From Eremophila alpestris peregrina (taxonomy: Eukaryota; Chordata; Aves; Passeriformes; Alaudidae), in the NCBI GenBank assembly GCA_009792885.1, contig WMCF01000033.1, positions 3,723,344 through 3,787,343 of the forward strand: a stretch of DNA of 64,000 bases, given 5' to 3'. The translations under genes and the position numbers were made by a program. Shown piece after piece: positions 1 through 14,700 of this stretch (the first letter of the stretch is position 1; each line of letters starts with the position of its first letter). The notes below the pieces were generated by a model that had not been told where the DNA came from, made no database searches, and worked only from the letters and a program-made list of their open reading frames with translations.

Positions 1-1177
1 TATCAGTGTGATTTGACAGCATCAAAGCCTTATAAAACCTTACAGTAGAAACTGTGATTGTGAATGAAAGTGTTGGTATAACTAAGTATATCTTGCAGGA
101 TTTTTTATTAAACTGCATCCTGAATACATTCCATAGTGACTGATATAATAGGAAGATTTTGCATGGGTAGATAAATGCAGATGGAATGTAAATTATATAT
201 TCTGCCAAATTACCTTTTCTTCCTGTAAGTCTTCTACAGTCTGTTTCTTTCCCTGATAAGGAATATTCAGCTTTCAAATGAGATTCTCAGAATTATAAAG
301 TGGAAAGAGATGGAGATATGAATTCTGGGGATTTTTTGTCAAATTAAAACATCTTTGAATGCAATTTGACATGTAATTTTAAATTTGCTAATGATTAAAG
401 ATCTTCAATAAAGTTGAAAAATTCAAGGATATAGCTAAATTTTGAAATAATATTTATAATTATTTCAGTATGAATTATACACGTTTGTTCTTGGAGGGCT
501 TTCCAAGGGGTTTTTTACTTCATCTTTGTCCTCATAAGTAGCATGAAGCTGATATATTGTTTTTAACAAATATTAGTCCTGTCAGTAGGATGGAGATTCA
601 CTGATCTGTCCAGAGTGTTTCTTAAAGACTTCTGTACTGATAAAATTAGAAGGTTTTCTTGCTGTATTTAAGTCGGTTAACCCTTTCCAACTCATATCAG
701 ACACATAGAAAAATTAAATTCCATCCTGTAAGGCTAACTTTTAATATTTAGTGTTGATAATACTGTCTCTAACTGTCTTTGGTTTCTTAGTCTTTTGTCC
801 AACTACAATCTTTTATTTAAATTATTGTTACCTGGTCATCTGAAAACCGTAGTTGACTGAGAAGCTTGTCAAACTTAGGTACCCCAAACTGGATACAGAA
901 TTTTATATAATGCCTTATAAAAACAAATCTTATAGCAAGTGAGTTATTTTTCTAAATAGAATAAAAAAAATTTAAAAAGTAAATATTCAGTCCTTTGGAT
1001 CTTAGGCTTTTGGTAATTGCTATAAATCAATTAATTTTTGGAAAGGATTCATGTCAATATTTAGAACTCGTTAGGTAATCCTGTCTTCCTGTATGCTGGT
1101 GTATTACTAATGTATTTTTCTAGTGGTTTATTTTACTATAGAGGCTCTAGTCAAGATGCACATATGGAGTTACTCAC
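1..1177. other. Gene A intron, incomplete; no exon recognised
   Basis: AT-rich sequence following the CTLD7 donor at 1177. In gene B the first CTLD8 exon follows CTLD7 by about 1.4 kb. I searched for an equivalent of its aromatic/cysteine core (WIPF, HCYYF) and found none here, so CTLD8 of gene A lies to the left of the window. Confidence 0.6.
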
Positions 1178-2719
1178 CATCTGACTTTTTACAGACAGAA
1201 AAGAACTTTTCCTTGCAAGAAGCTGTCTTCCAGGTGCCATCAATGTCTAGGTAGACGCATGCTAATGTCTGCTTTGGTTCTCCACTGGCCCACTTGCTGT
1301 AAACTAAACTCCACCTGTTGATCCACTGATACTTGCCATTGGTCTGGAAGTAAAATCCATATGGTAATTTCACATTTACTTACAGTGAAGTAAATACTAC
1401 ACAGGATCCTCAAGGGACTCTCATGTAACCAGTGTAGAATCATCTGCTTACTAGTGCCCCTTCTTAGCTTGTAAATGCTAACTGACTAAAATGTACAGTG
1501 TCTGTCATCCACAAAGGCGAATGCCTCCAAAAAATATCTAACATTTATTCAGAGCGTTTTCCCAAGCATTTGGAAATGGAAGGGAAAAAAAGAAAGGGGG
1601 CATAAGAAAAGGCATAAAACTAGGAGTCAGATAAGATATCATGTTGGTATGACCACCCAGACATCTGTATGGAGAATGGGAGAGTGTGTGGGAGTGTTCT
1701 TAAGCAGCTCTGATCACCATTGCTTTTGTTGTAGTTATCGTGACTGTGATTCATGATGAAGAGTGTAGCATGTCAAAACACACCTACTGTCCAAATGTTC
1801 ACCCTGTCCTGTCATACGACTGATGTAGACATCTCACAAACATAAAGGATTATTTTTCCATAATATTCTAGCTTCTAATGGATGCAATTACACCAATTGC
1901 ATTTTGAAATGAAAAAAATACAGCCATTGGTCAATATGTACCACATGATATAGCCTCCATATTCCTTTTACTAATACTTACCCCAGTTTCTGTTCACAGC
2001 TGTAGTTTGGTATTGCTACCATAAATAAGACCACTCTAGTAAAATGTGTGAGCATAAACACACATAAAAATTGTTCCTCCTCAGGTGTCAGATGTGTGAC
2101 CTCTGATACTTTGTCACTGATCACTGAGGTACATAAACTCATGGCAGGAAGGCAGAATGTATATTGTGCCTGGAATTCCTTTCAGGTTAAAATCAACTCA
2201 AATTGTATGAAATTCTACTATTTATATCCAAGATACTTCAAACTACTCCAAACAACCCACTACACTGTTGTATAGTGGTTTTACAAGGTATATTTCCTTG
2301 TGCTAAAGGAAATCTCTACTGTATGAGTCTTATTACATTTCCAGTGCAAAAGCTGTTACACTGATCTAACATGCTGTTTTCAGCCCTACACTGGCAGAAA
2401 TCCCAATGGGCAACAAGATAAGAGCATAAAGTAAAATCAGGTCCTGTGTCAGCCTGACGACTTGTGTGCAATGTGTTTGTTCTTACCATGTTGCTGTTAA
2501 GACCAATCCACAGAGGCTCTTCATATTCCTTGGCAAGTAGGAATAGCAGTGCCTGGCTATATGGTTCTAAAATGCTGACAAGTTCTGAGGCATTGTTATT
2601 GCAGTTTTGGTGTGCTTCCTCCCAATTCATTTTGGAATGAGTGACAGAATAGCTGTACCCTGTAGAAGGGTCAAAAGCAAAGTCTAGCACTGTTGCTGGT
2701 GATTTAAAAAGTTCAGGAT
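1178..2719 (-). CDS. MRC1: Gene A exons 24-25: CTLD7
   Basis: Exons 2487-2719 and 1178-1343 encode CTLD7: PELFKSPATVLDFAF, SKMNWEEAHQNC, PLWIGLNSNM, then YQWINRWSLVYSKWASGEPK, ACVYLDIDGTWKTASC and VCKKSDG. The GEPK and WKT sequences resemble mammalian CTLD7, which is not a primary sugar site. The last donor (GATG|GTGAGT) leaves phase 1, so translation continues into CTLD8 beyond the window. Confidence 0.92.
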
Positions 2720-5700
2720 CTGTAGGAAAAATAAAAAAAAAACAAACAACCCACGACCAGTTAAATCTGGAGTCACATATTTGACTTGAGCAATTGAGTA
2801 ACATCTTCATTATTTACAAACCTAATATAAAATTACTAATGGAATGCAGTATCTTCTTAGCTGTTTATAATTAAATATAACATCAAAACAACAGTTCTGA
2901 TAAAAGAATTGTTTTCAACCTCAGTTTTGAATCAGTAAATGCACAGTGTTTTATGTGTAAATTTACCCCATCATTCAAAGTAACACACCTGTCCTGTTTT
3001 TCTTTGCAGCTTAATGACCATCAGGTTTATATGGATTAGTGTTAAACTTACTAGTTTTGGTACCCTATAGATCATTATGAACATATGTAATTGAAATTTT
3101 TTTGGGCTTCAGCTATTAAATTACGGTTTTAAAAATAATTTTCTTTTCCTATATTCTGCTATGTTTTCTCAAAAATATTTCTAAGTAACACTGGGAGGCA
3201 GAATAGGCCCTTTGGTTTTATTGATCCAAAACAAAATGAAACAAAACAAAGCCAAAACTAAACTGAAATAAAGTATATTAAACAAGCAAATTTGTTTTAA
3301 TCCTTATGTTATCATTTTCAAGATGAACAAAACAGAACTGACCGCTGTCCTTCTGGCATATATACCCTCTGTAGTTGTAACACGGCTCATCATTCCATTT
3401 TCCTGTGTCATCAGCAGGACCTCTCTTCAGAGAAACACAATCAAACTGTTGGAAGTAAGGAAAAGAATATACATGCATATTAGAAGTTATAAAACAGAGT
3501 AGTATCCCTCAGTAGCTTCAGGTTTGTTTTTTTTTAGTTCTGATGTTGTAGGGTATGTTACAACTCTAGAAATACCTTTCTTTCATCTTTCTCTGTCCTT
3601 TCTGACCTCCCTTGTGGTGGCCAGCTCTCCTGTTGCACACTCTTCAGCTCAGCTAGCTTGTTCATTTAGTTATTTTCAATGAGAAATATTTGAAAGACGT
3701 TATTATTTTCAAGAACTTTCTTCCACATTATCTATCCCAACTCATGAACGACTATCAGCAAGGCTTTGAATAACAATGAAATGGAGGTCGAGCTTTGTAT
3801 TTCACTTGCAAACACAGCTATAAATAGTGCTGATTCTTGACAAAACCACATAGATTATAGTCCTTGGCAGAGCTCTCATCAGCTCTAGTTTTTGAATTTC
3901 TCTTTCAGCTACACGAAACCAGCTTAAGAAGCAGAAATGTCAAGTTTATTACAAGCTGCAATCTTCTCTGCTAAGCTGCCATGGAGTAATTGTTGGACCT
4001 TGGGCCTTTGAAAGGGATCCTTTGAAGGAGAAAGCTGTTAGTGTCTTGAAGGTGAAGGAGAAAAGTAGGATGTACCTTAGCACATGTTTTTTTTTGTTTT
4101 TTTTTTTCCTTCTTGTTATTTCCTAGTGTTATTAGAGCTGCAGTGGAGCTGTGGATTGTACAGTGTCATTTATGCCTTCCTGCATGCCTTGACCAATGGC
4201 TACATGGGCAAGAGCAACATGAATTAGCTCAGGTGTAGATTAAGCTGGTTGTCCAGGTCCCTGGCTTCTCTAAAGGTACGGGTACAAAAATGAATGGAAT
4301 GACATACTGTGAAGGGCAAGCTTGGAAAGCAAGATATAGAAATAAATAGAAGATATTCGGGTGTGCACATCAGTCTGTGTTGCTGTGATTATGTAGAATG
4401 CTATTTTATTTACAGCATTATGAGGTTTAATTTAAGTGCTAGCAGTGAAGAGGTTTTGGTGGGCTTAGAATGTAGTTAACAACTATAGGCCCTTAGTAAT
4501 TCAATTACAATTTTAAAAAGGGAAGAAGTTAAAATGTGGAACTCTTTCCTTTTGCATCCTCTTCTTCCTTCATAGACATGAAAATAATTGTGTTAACTTC
4601 TAAAATTCTAATGCATTTATATTCTCTGAAAAATTAACAATTTACTATGAAAAAGAAAGCTTTGTTCAGTATATCCAATCTTTATTCAATATGCCCATTG
4701 CTGCAATTCTGCCAAATACTTTGACAAAATTACAGCAATGCTATTTAATGCTCTGAGATAGCTAGAATACTCAAACATTGAAAGGTGTTATGTCTGGTCC
4801 CAGTGCAAAGATAAATGACCAACCAATGGAGAAGGATGGGGCAATGTCTGTAGTGAAGTAAGCGTCTTACTGGAAGTGATAGTGCTCCTCAGATTTAGAC
4901 TTGGTGGTAAACACTAAGCAATATTTACCTGTAGCCGATTTCGGCCATCTTCTGGATGCAGACTGTCATACAAATGAGGTTCTACAAGTTTTGGGGAATC
5001 TCTAGCCCAGTTTGTATATGAAACAGCACTTCCATCAGACCAAACAAAGTTGAGTTCACTGAGCAGATCATTCAAGCCAATCCAAAGGTCATTTGAAACA
5101 TCTTTCAAATGGTAAGTGAGAAAAGCTAGGAGAACAAGCAGCAGAGGAGAAAATTATTGTATCATGTGATCAGTCAAAACATCAACTCATAAACAAATGC
5201 TTAACTATTTTGTTCATCAAAGTCTTCTAAAAACATTTTAATTACATTTGATCAGAAATGTACCTGAGTTCATTATTTCAGGATTATGCCAAGCCCTTGC
5301 CCATGAAAAGTCTCAAAGAACAATGAAACAAGATTGGAAAGAGGAAAGGAAAAAAAGCCTTACTGGCCGCTATGACATCTAATGAGTTCACTTATTCCAG
5401 CAGTCAGGATGAGCCACTTGACTGATGGAAATATGTACAGCCGCAAATGGAATCCAAGGAACACAGGCAAGATGAAAACATGCCTTTCTCTCACATTCTA
5501 CTAAATTAAGTTGCAGAATTTAGGCAGAGGTATAGAAGCATATCCAATTCTATTTCTGGCAAAACCAGACCATACATTTTGTTTTTTAATCTGTGCCTAA
5601 AACTACAAATGCCAGATCTGTATTTTTAATTTTATCCTAAGTCAAGCCTAAATAATGTAAGACACTTGGCATGAAGCATGAGGAAGCAATCCTTAGCATC

Positions 5701-8700
5701 ACTAACATGCCCCAAACAGATTGTTCAGTTCTAAAAATATTTCATGTTATGGCCATATGACCAATGTTGAGTATGCAAATTATAAAAAACTCATATTTAC
5801 ATACTGATGCTTGCCTTCTTTGCAGCAAATGTCCACTGTATATGGAGTAGTCTCTCTATTACCCAAGGGGCTGTTGCACTATACCTTGAACTTGTTCATT
5901 AGGTATGCTTGCCAAGTCTCCTCCAAGGCTCCTGCAAACTCTCCTTCCAGTAAACCAGTAATCATAGCCAGTGCCAAAAAATTTGTAACACTAGGGAAAA
6001 ATAAGTATAAACTGTTGGAGTGACAGGACAAAGGATTTAGGTATGAAATACACCAATTTAAGTAAAAATCAGCCTAACTCAGGCCCACAAAATATTTTTT
6101 CAAAGTTAACTTGGATCTGGAGCCAAGTCAAAACCATTTACTAGTTTTAAATCTGCTCTCTGTCTTTCTGCAAGGGACAGAGAAAACCACAACAAAACTC
6201 AAATATCTATATAGAAACCACAGAAGGAGTCTGATGAGAACCTAATGTTTTAACTAACTTAGAGATTCTGAGACGCCACACCTCCCCACAAGTAAAAGAC
6301 AAAGTGCTAACTCTGTAGGAAAACCCCAGCCCAGGTGTGGAATTGCTGGTACTTTCTGAAAAACATTTTTGACCTAATGTCTGTGGTCAGAGTACTCTTG
6401 TGTGTATTCAGCCTTCATTGTACAGCTCTTTTATTAATGGAAGTACATGAGGCATTTCTTAAAAGTGTGTAGTCATCACATTACCAATATATATTAATCC
6501 TCAGAGGTTCTGATAATTACATGTGTGTGTGCCTTGTGCCCTCTCCATATTTGCAGCTCACCCTCTGCTCTGTGTCATGCCTGTAGCATAGTCAGAGAAT
6601 TATCTTGCAAGGTTTGTGGAAAACAATAACTTTGATGACTATAACCTGGCATAAACTCACTTGGTGTGGTATCTGTGGGTACCTTCACCACACTACTGTA
6701 TATATTAGGAAACAGAACCCTCACTTATTAAGCACATAATGTTTGTCACTTTTGGAAGGAGGCAAGCATTACATTGAAGCCCATTTGGAAAAACTTAGTC
6801 TTATTTCTGATTTGTTCCATCTCAAATGACTGATTTTGTGCTATGCCCACTGCTTTCAGATTAATTCAGGTCTTCAATTTTTTTGAAACATATATACAAT
6901 ATAACAGTTTTCCCAATTTGCCTCAGGTGACCCCTTCTCAAGAAAGCAATAAAAAAATCTGTGAAACCACGTTTTTGCCGTAATTAGCCAACAGGTTCAT
7001 TTTTAAATGCAACTGACAAAACGTGTGAGAGGCAAAAGATTTCTTGTACATCTTTAAGTACCTTTCCAAGCAGTAATATTGTGCTTAGATGATAGTATAA
7101 TACCTGATTTTTAAATAAAATCCAATCTGCAGGACATCCTCCAGGAGCTGAAGGTACTGCTGAAGGGAGGGTTGCATTTATAAAACTTCTGTGTCTCTCA
7201 CAGATATAGCCATTGGAAAAACCACAGCTGACATCATTCCACAAGCCTGAAATCAATTGAAGTTTAGGTACTGAGACGCTGAAGAGGATGGAAATTTGTG
7301 GGAAAGTGAACTGGTTTCAGTGCTTTTAAGTTCAGAAGCAGTCTGCCTGGGAATGCGGGATAACCTGCATTAGCTCGACTCTGCCTCCCATTGTCACTGT
7401 GTACAGGAGCACTTTGGTCCTGCTGTGACTGGGGGATGAGAGGGGCTCTAAGTGGAACCCTCCCAAACAGCTTTGTTGCACTGAAAGATGCAAGTGCAAA
7501 GTAATGGTTTATCAGTGAAAGCACTAGAGAATGTGAAACTCCATGTTTTATTCCTTTGCTAGCTATTCTCTTATTATTAAAAATAATCTAATTATTAAAA
7601 CATAAATTATAAAACTATTATTATAAATTGAAATACTCTATTATTAAAAATATTTTCAAATTACTATTTTCAAGTTATAATTTTTTTTAAGTGCTGTTGA
7701 TTTGAATTGAACAATTTCTTTGTGCAGCTGAAACATCAGTGATCAAATTGCCACTGTATTCCCCATTAAAATCAATATCTTGCACTCCACTTCTATGGAT
7801 AATATTTCCCCTGAAGAAACATCAGATATAACAACTATTCTTTATAATGCACATTTCTCAAAATTTCTGGTAAAAAGAGGTTTTCAAACAAACATTGAAA
7901 GAGCAGCAGCCTTAAAATTACTTTAAAAAACCATAGCTGTGTAACTCACCATCTTTTTTATTTAAAACCACACAATTTTCTTGAGCTTCTGCAAAGTTGG
8001 GCTCACCCTGTGCCCAAGCTGCATAGTGCACTGGGCTTCCACTCATCCAACTGAAAAATAGTAGTGGTTGCTGAGACAATACCCATGAAACAGTTGAGAA
8101 AAATATTCCTTAAAATACTAAAAATATTTTTTTTAAAATTACAGCTGAGTCTGTCCATAAACTGAGTTTCCATCAGGATTAAAGACCTTAGATAATGAAA
8201 TCCTTGCATATAATGTCAAAGACAAAAATACCTTTTTTTTTTAAACAGATATTATCAACATATTCATAGCATACAAAAATTCCATTTAAATCTGTGTTTG
8301 TACAATGTAGTTTAACCAAGGGAGTATACACATTTCAACATGTGTTATCACTCTCTGAATGTGTATTTAACTCCTTTGCAGTGGTTCCTCCAGAAGGAAC
8401 TCTGGCAGTACAATACTCCTACAACTGCTCTTTATGGATCTCGATGTAGCTTATTTACCTACCTGAACTGTCTGTCAGCATTCTGGATTAATCCTATGAG
8501 ATATGAGTTCAGTTTGCCATTTTTTAAGATCTAAACACAAAAATATATTTTTAGTTAGTGCTTTCCAATATTTATTAGTCATCTAATAAAAAAAAAAGGT
8601 GTAAATTTTGTGCTGTGGAAGTGAAGAATACATATTCTTTAAATGATTGTGCACAGTCACCTAGATACCAAACTCCTTATAGTTTTGCTTTATTATTTTT

Positions 8701-11700
8701 ATTTATACATTCCTATTTTTGGCTGAATTCTTGGTATGACTGAAGCTTTCAAAGTTCTGTTCTCAATATAAAAAGAAAAAGTCATAAAAGACTTGAGAAA
8801 AACATTTAGTATAATATTTTGATGCTTTCCTGGTTTTAAGCCGCTATGTAGTTCTTGTGTCTCAAGCTGTCTGAGCTCTCCTCCTGTCGTATCCTTTCTC
8901 ACACAATAAAAGCAAACATCTAATAGTGTGGCTACGTTGGTGTTAGCAAACCAAACAGGATTATGGCAGAGGTTTGAGGCACCATCCATGCTATTAAGCT
9001 CCCAGCATTCCCCTGCTGTGCTTGGTCATGGTACAGGGAAATTAATTCACGAAGGATTGTTGGAATGATAGTCTAACCTGGACCACTCTAAGCCTTTCTT
9101 TGAAAAGCTGTTTTGGAGAACATGACCATCAGATAGAACCATCAAAGCTACACTGGCAGTTGACTCTGTATAACACCATATTCTAGTAGATGATATTCAG
9201 ATAAGACCTCTCCATCAGAAGGAGGGTTTTCTGAGAATACACCCACTCTGCGTTCATTGCTCCTTATGTATTAGCTCAGAAATCCATTCAGACTAGAACA
9301 GACAAGAATATGCTGGTAAACAGTAAATTCTTTTACATGTTTTTTCCCTAAAGTGAAGATTTGTTTAGTAGAAGAAATATTTTTTCATAGAATATTTAAA
9401 GCTAATCCTAAAAATTTTTAGTAGTAGTAATATTTTGTAAAAGTGGTAAGAATGTGCAACAAGCACATTCTTCTGTACTACACAAGCAGAGGATATGTAC
9501 AAAGGGTATATGAACCATGTAGCATATAACATAAAAATTCCCCTTACATATTTCCATAAAAATTTTCTTTCACTATTATTTCTAATAGTAGCAAGATTTC
9601 CACGATTGTTTTTGCAGAATGTTCTGGCTTTCTCCGTGGAGGTCTTTTCTGAGCTGAAAAAATACTGTTTGTCTCCTTTTACAATCCAACCACCTTCTGT
9701 GACTTCATATGCTGCAACACAGAAGAGAAATCTCTGCATTCTTCTCAGTTCTTCACAAAGCTGGTGGTGCTACATCACACCATCCTTTAGGGAAATGAAA
9801 ATAAGCAGAAGCTTACTGGTAGAAGGGTCTGGTTCTGGTTTCAAGGATGTCCCTGTAATAAAATAGGATAAAAAAAAAAAGATGATGTAAAAATATTTTC
9901 CAAACATTGAACCAGTAGAAGTGTTCAATTAGTGGAAATAATTTTAATGTCCATTAGCTTTTCCCATTTTACATATTCAATCCAGAATATATTAGTATCT
10001 TTGGTGCAAAGTTAAAAATCGACGTTTGGGGAATAAAAGATGCATTACAGGCCTGTCTTGGTAGATTTTTGATAAGTGCATCTTGAACATCTTGAATATT
10101 GCCTGAATTGGATGGCTGAAGTTAGATGAATTCTTGTTTCTGAAAGAACACTAATTGAGGAAATACTCCAACTTTGGTAGACATTGAACAGTTCTTTATG
10201 GACATTGTCTTGTATTTGAACAAGAAGTTCTAATCCTAAACAAAATTTTGCTTTTTATGTATATTTATATTTGTAATTTTTATTTAACATCTTATTTCAA
10301 ATACTGAACAAAGTTTTGGTTTTTCACATATATTTATACATATCTTTATAATTTATGTTTAAGATTTTAGTAGTTTTTATTTGTTTCTGAAACTTTTTTT
10401 CTGTGTAGCTGCATTGAGAAGAATTAAATTATCACTTTTGAAAAATAATTTCAACAAAAAATTTCCGCATCACATGGAGTGTGATACTGGAGAAATATTT
10501 CTCTAATCCTGCAAGGCCAAGAGCTATAGGAATGTAAAACAAATATCACCTTTATAATCTCAGTGCCATCTGAATGGGGCTTTGAGCAACCTGATCAAAG
10601 GCTGGGGGTTGGAACCTGATGTTTTTTAAGGTCCTTTCCATCTCAAACCATTCTGTGATTCTATGATTTTTTCCCCACGGGATTTTTATTGCAATGTTTG
10701 TGTTGCTGTATGTGTAATTACATTTTATTAAGTGTAGAAATATATGCTTGGGTTAAAAAATATGTCAGCTTTTAAAAATAATCTATTGTATGATTGGTTA
10801 CAAGCTTAAAAAGAAAATGGTTACAAGATTTAAAAGAAAAAACCCTAATATATCTGCTCTTGAAGTATGAAATAGTCTATCTATTTCAGCATCTTTCAGC
10901 ATGCCATTATGCACTGCTGACTAATGATAGCAATTTCTTCAGGCTGTAATTTCTGCCATTCATATGCTGCTACTAATTAACAGTAAACAGCTATTATTGA
11001 CACTTTTGCTAATGATTTTTAGCAATGGAGATTATGCAGGTGAGAACTCACAAAGGAACTTGCCAGGAAAAATATCTTCACAACATCTCTCTGAGATAGA
11101 GGTCTATGACTATTACTTTATAAATATGAGAAGCTGAGATTGTGTGCTTTGGTTAGAAAATTGTTTTGAATAATTCATCAGTACAGAAATTTTTTTAGAA
11201 AAGTAGCAATTGAAACTAGTGTGAAGGACCCCAGAGAGCCACCACAGGAACATTGCTGTTACTGTTGAAAGTGAAATATGTAGCCCAACACATAGCTATA
11301 ATTGATTCCTCTCCAATTTCACTGAATATTTTTCCCAACAGTAGCTGAAAAAAAACAGAGAAGTAGAGATTTTTTACTAGCATGAGAGGAAGATGTGAAC
11401 CTGTCTTAAAGTATAAAGTATTTTGAAGGTTTCATTACCATCTTTTTGTTACAGCAGGCCTGTTGTTACAGGCTTGCCTTTATATGTCATCTTATAAAAA
11501 GACAGATTCTATAATGCTGTTAGTGTTGTTTAATTTAGAGTAGGTGACTACTGTGTTGTTGTGTACCAACATCTGAGCAGAGTGAAGCTTCACTTCACAA
11601 AGAATATGGACATTTAAAATAATATTTTTCTTCTTTTTTTTTTTTTTAATTGTGGTTCTTGCTTCCTCCCTCAGTCAGAATTTCTGTTTTGACAGAAATC

Positions 11701-14700
11701 TGCTTTTGTGCAGAGCAGCAAATCTTGCAAGGCAAACTCTTGAGATTGCTTTCATCATATTTTCTATTATTACACAATTATATACTATTATAAATAAAAA
11801 TTATATATTATTATTCAGTTATATACACAATAAAAGAAGTGTACTTTTAGCAAAGATTATCATGGAATATACTTTTTATAATGAAACAAAAAATTTTATT
11901 GTTAACAGCTGAAATCTTGTATTCCAAAGGTATTTATATGTCTTGACCTAATTTTCTGTGTGCAAAATTCCTGTGAAATCAACAAAACTTTCTACCTGTT
12001 GCAAGGGAATGGATTCAGCTCGAATTTCTTCCTAAGGTGAGTTAGAGTTAAAAGTAACCTACCTTTCTTTATTTCACAAATCCAGTTATGACTGTATTCA
12101 CAGTGCTCCTTAATCCATAATGGGGAGGGGTTTTCTGTGATTGCTCCGCAATCTTGAAATGCAATATTGTAAAAATAATTTTTTGCTTTATAATTCACCT
12201 ACAGAGAAAACACACCTGTTGTTTCTATTTTTGTCTACAGGGGAAAAAAATGTACTCTGTAAGGAATAAGAAGTAGAGAAAAGTTTCAACCACTCCTTTT
12301 TCCCCTCCTCTGGCTGTGAAGCCAAAGTGAGCTATTAAAATAATTACAAACTTTCTGCAAGAGGAAATAAAAGGCTCTGAGTTTATCCAGCATCTAACAG
12401 ACTGTAGCAGCCCCACAAAAACTGGAATCAAATGAGATTATAAATAAATAAAAAAAAAAACAAACAGCAAAAAGAAACATGGCAATTTATCACCAGAGAC
12501 TAACAAAAATCAGGAGAGACCTTTCTCATATATTTGTGGCTTGAATAATCATTTCTGCAGCTGAAAGTAGTTCTTTGTCTTAACACTTTTGTGATCAGGG
12601 TTTATTGGCCTCTTTTGTTTTTTTCCAATCCAGTATGAAGAATAATGATTCAGAGTTACCCAATTGCAAAATAGACATTTTGGAAGATTCTTACACAGCT
12701 TTCACACACAACAGTCATGGAAACTTCTCCAACAGAAATAAAGGTCAGAACAGAAGGAAACTGGCATGGTGAAACACTCACCGGAGAACCATCGCTCCAG
12801 GAAAGCCCACCATCAGGATCCAAACACTGCAATCCTATCCAGAAAGGCTGAAATGATGGGGATTTCTTTCTAGAGTGTGAAAAAAATGTATAGTGGAAGA
12901 GGACATATGTTGTTAGCTCTGCTCAATATTAGAAGCTACATAGTGTCGCACTGCTATACGAAATACCAGCACGACGCACGGCAATCACGAAGGGAGAAAA
13001 AGAGCAAGTTTCACTTGAGATCAGTCAGATATATACAAAAGGACAAACAGGTAAACATTGGTGGAGCAAGCCTCCATCTCTACACACATTAACATTGGTT
13101 AATACAAATGCTTGTCAAGAAAATCCATCCCACTAAAAGGAATGTAAACTTCAAAGCTCGTTAGAAAAACAACGCCTGTTGTTTACGTAAAGACTATGAG
13201 AAAAATCTGACTCTAAACTATCGTTTATCAGAAGGCTTAAAAATTCAGGGTTACAATATAGGACAACAACTCTGACACTTATTGAGCACTTCAAATGTAG
13301 GAGTTTTACAAATAAAATGGAGTTTTGGTCAACAAACTCCCCTTGGCAAGTACATGAAGTTAACACTTTAAAATTTCCTACTTTGCAAGTGGTTGTATCG
13401 AAAACACAGCACTTTTTTTTCTAGATTTATGTTGTGATTATAGTGTTTTTCCTCAGAAATAAAATGTTCAGAGCTACTGGAAGAGAAAATTTGGTTTTGA
13501 AATTACCCACTAAACAGACTTAGGATAGGGTCTGTGGAGAAGCATTCAACAAATTTTGTTGTTGGGTTGGTTTTTATCTGAATTTAAAATGTTTGCAGGT
13601 TATGACACATTTTAGCAACTAAAATGTCTTTGAAAGCATTACTCATATGAGACATTTTCTCAGTTATTTTTCTTATTGTTAGGGTGAAAACCAGATAGAT
13701 TTAAAAATAATTATCTCAGGAGCAAAACAAGAATACTATTATTTATTACTGCATCATTTGTTGTTACACCGAAATATCAATTATTAGACAGTTTGCTTGC
13801 TTACTTTATTAAGTTTGTTATCACTGTTTGCTCTTCTTCATTTCTAATGGCAGCCAGGTCTCCTCCTATTTCTCTGCAGAAATCTCGGGCTTCAAACCAT
13901 GTTTTCTTTTGGTGTTCTTCTCTCACAAAACCCTGTAGATGCAGGTATAACACTGTGCTTTCAGTGTACTACACATCAATCTGCTGGCTGCCTTGTATAA
14001 GAAAAATAAGTAAACCTTCCATTACAATTACACATTATAATATGGATTCAAAAGTAATTGGATAACCTTACTTACCACTGGTAGAGAGAAAACTGCAGTG
14101 ATATTTGAATAGTTATGTAAAAGCTTGCTACATTGTGCCATTCTGTGATTTTTAGATTACCTATCTATTTGGTGCTGTCCTGTTTCCCGGGTAAGATTAT
14201 GGCAAAAAAACAATACTTACTCTGAAGCATGAATTAGTGCTATTGCTTGTATCCCAACCCAATGGACATTTGGAATCAGAGATGGTTTCAGAAGCAACAG
14301 GAAGAGTGACTTTTTCAGCTAATTTTTTGCAGAGAAATTTTGCCTTTACTTCACAGTTCTGAACGTCCCATAGTCCAGCTGCATTTCCAGTCCTAAGGGC
14401 AACACAACCAGCTTCCTTCCCTTTGTGAGATAAAAAAGAAAGTTGAAGCGTGTTTTAAAGAGGCTCTTTTGACTTTTTTATTGCTCATGTAATAATTTAC
14501 AAAAGACAATTTGAAATATTAAGTGTAGTGTCCACTCAGATGAGGAGCTTTGTGAGAAGATGAAACCAGCAAGTTCTTCATCATTGTCCCTTCCCTTTGG
14601 GTGCATGAACAATTCCTTGCCTGCCTCTTTCCTCTGCCACTTGTGGCAGGGCTTTGGCAGCCCATTGGCAAGGCTGGAAGGCATTTCATCCTTTCAGCTC

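Noticed and set aside
7264..7524. Minus-strand open frame of 86 codons beside the gene A CTLD5/6 exon
   Set aside because: It lies in an intron, shows no domain and no splice partners, and has no counterpart in gene B.
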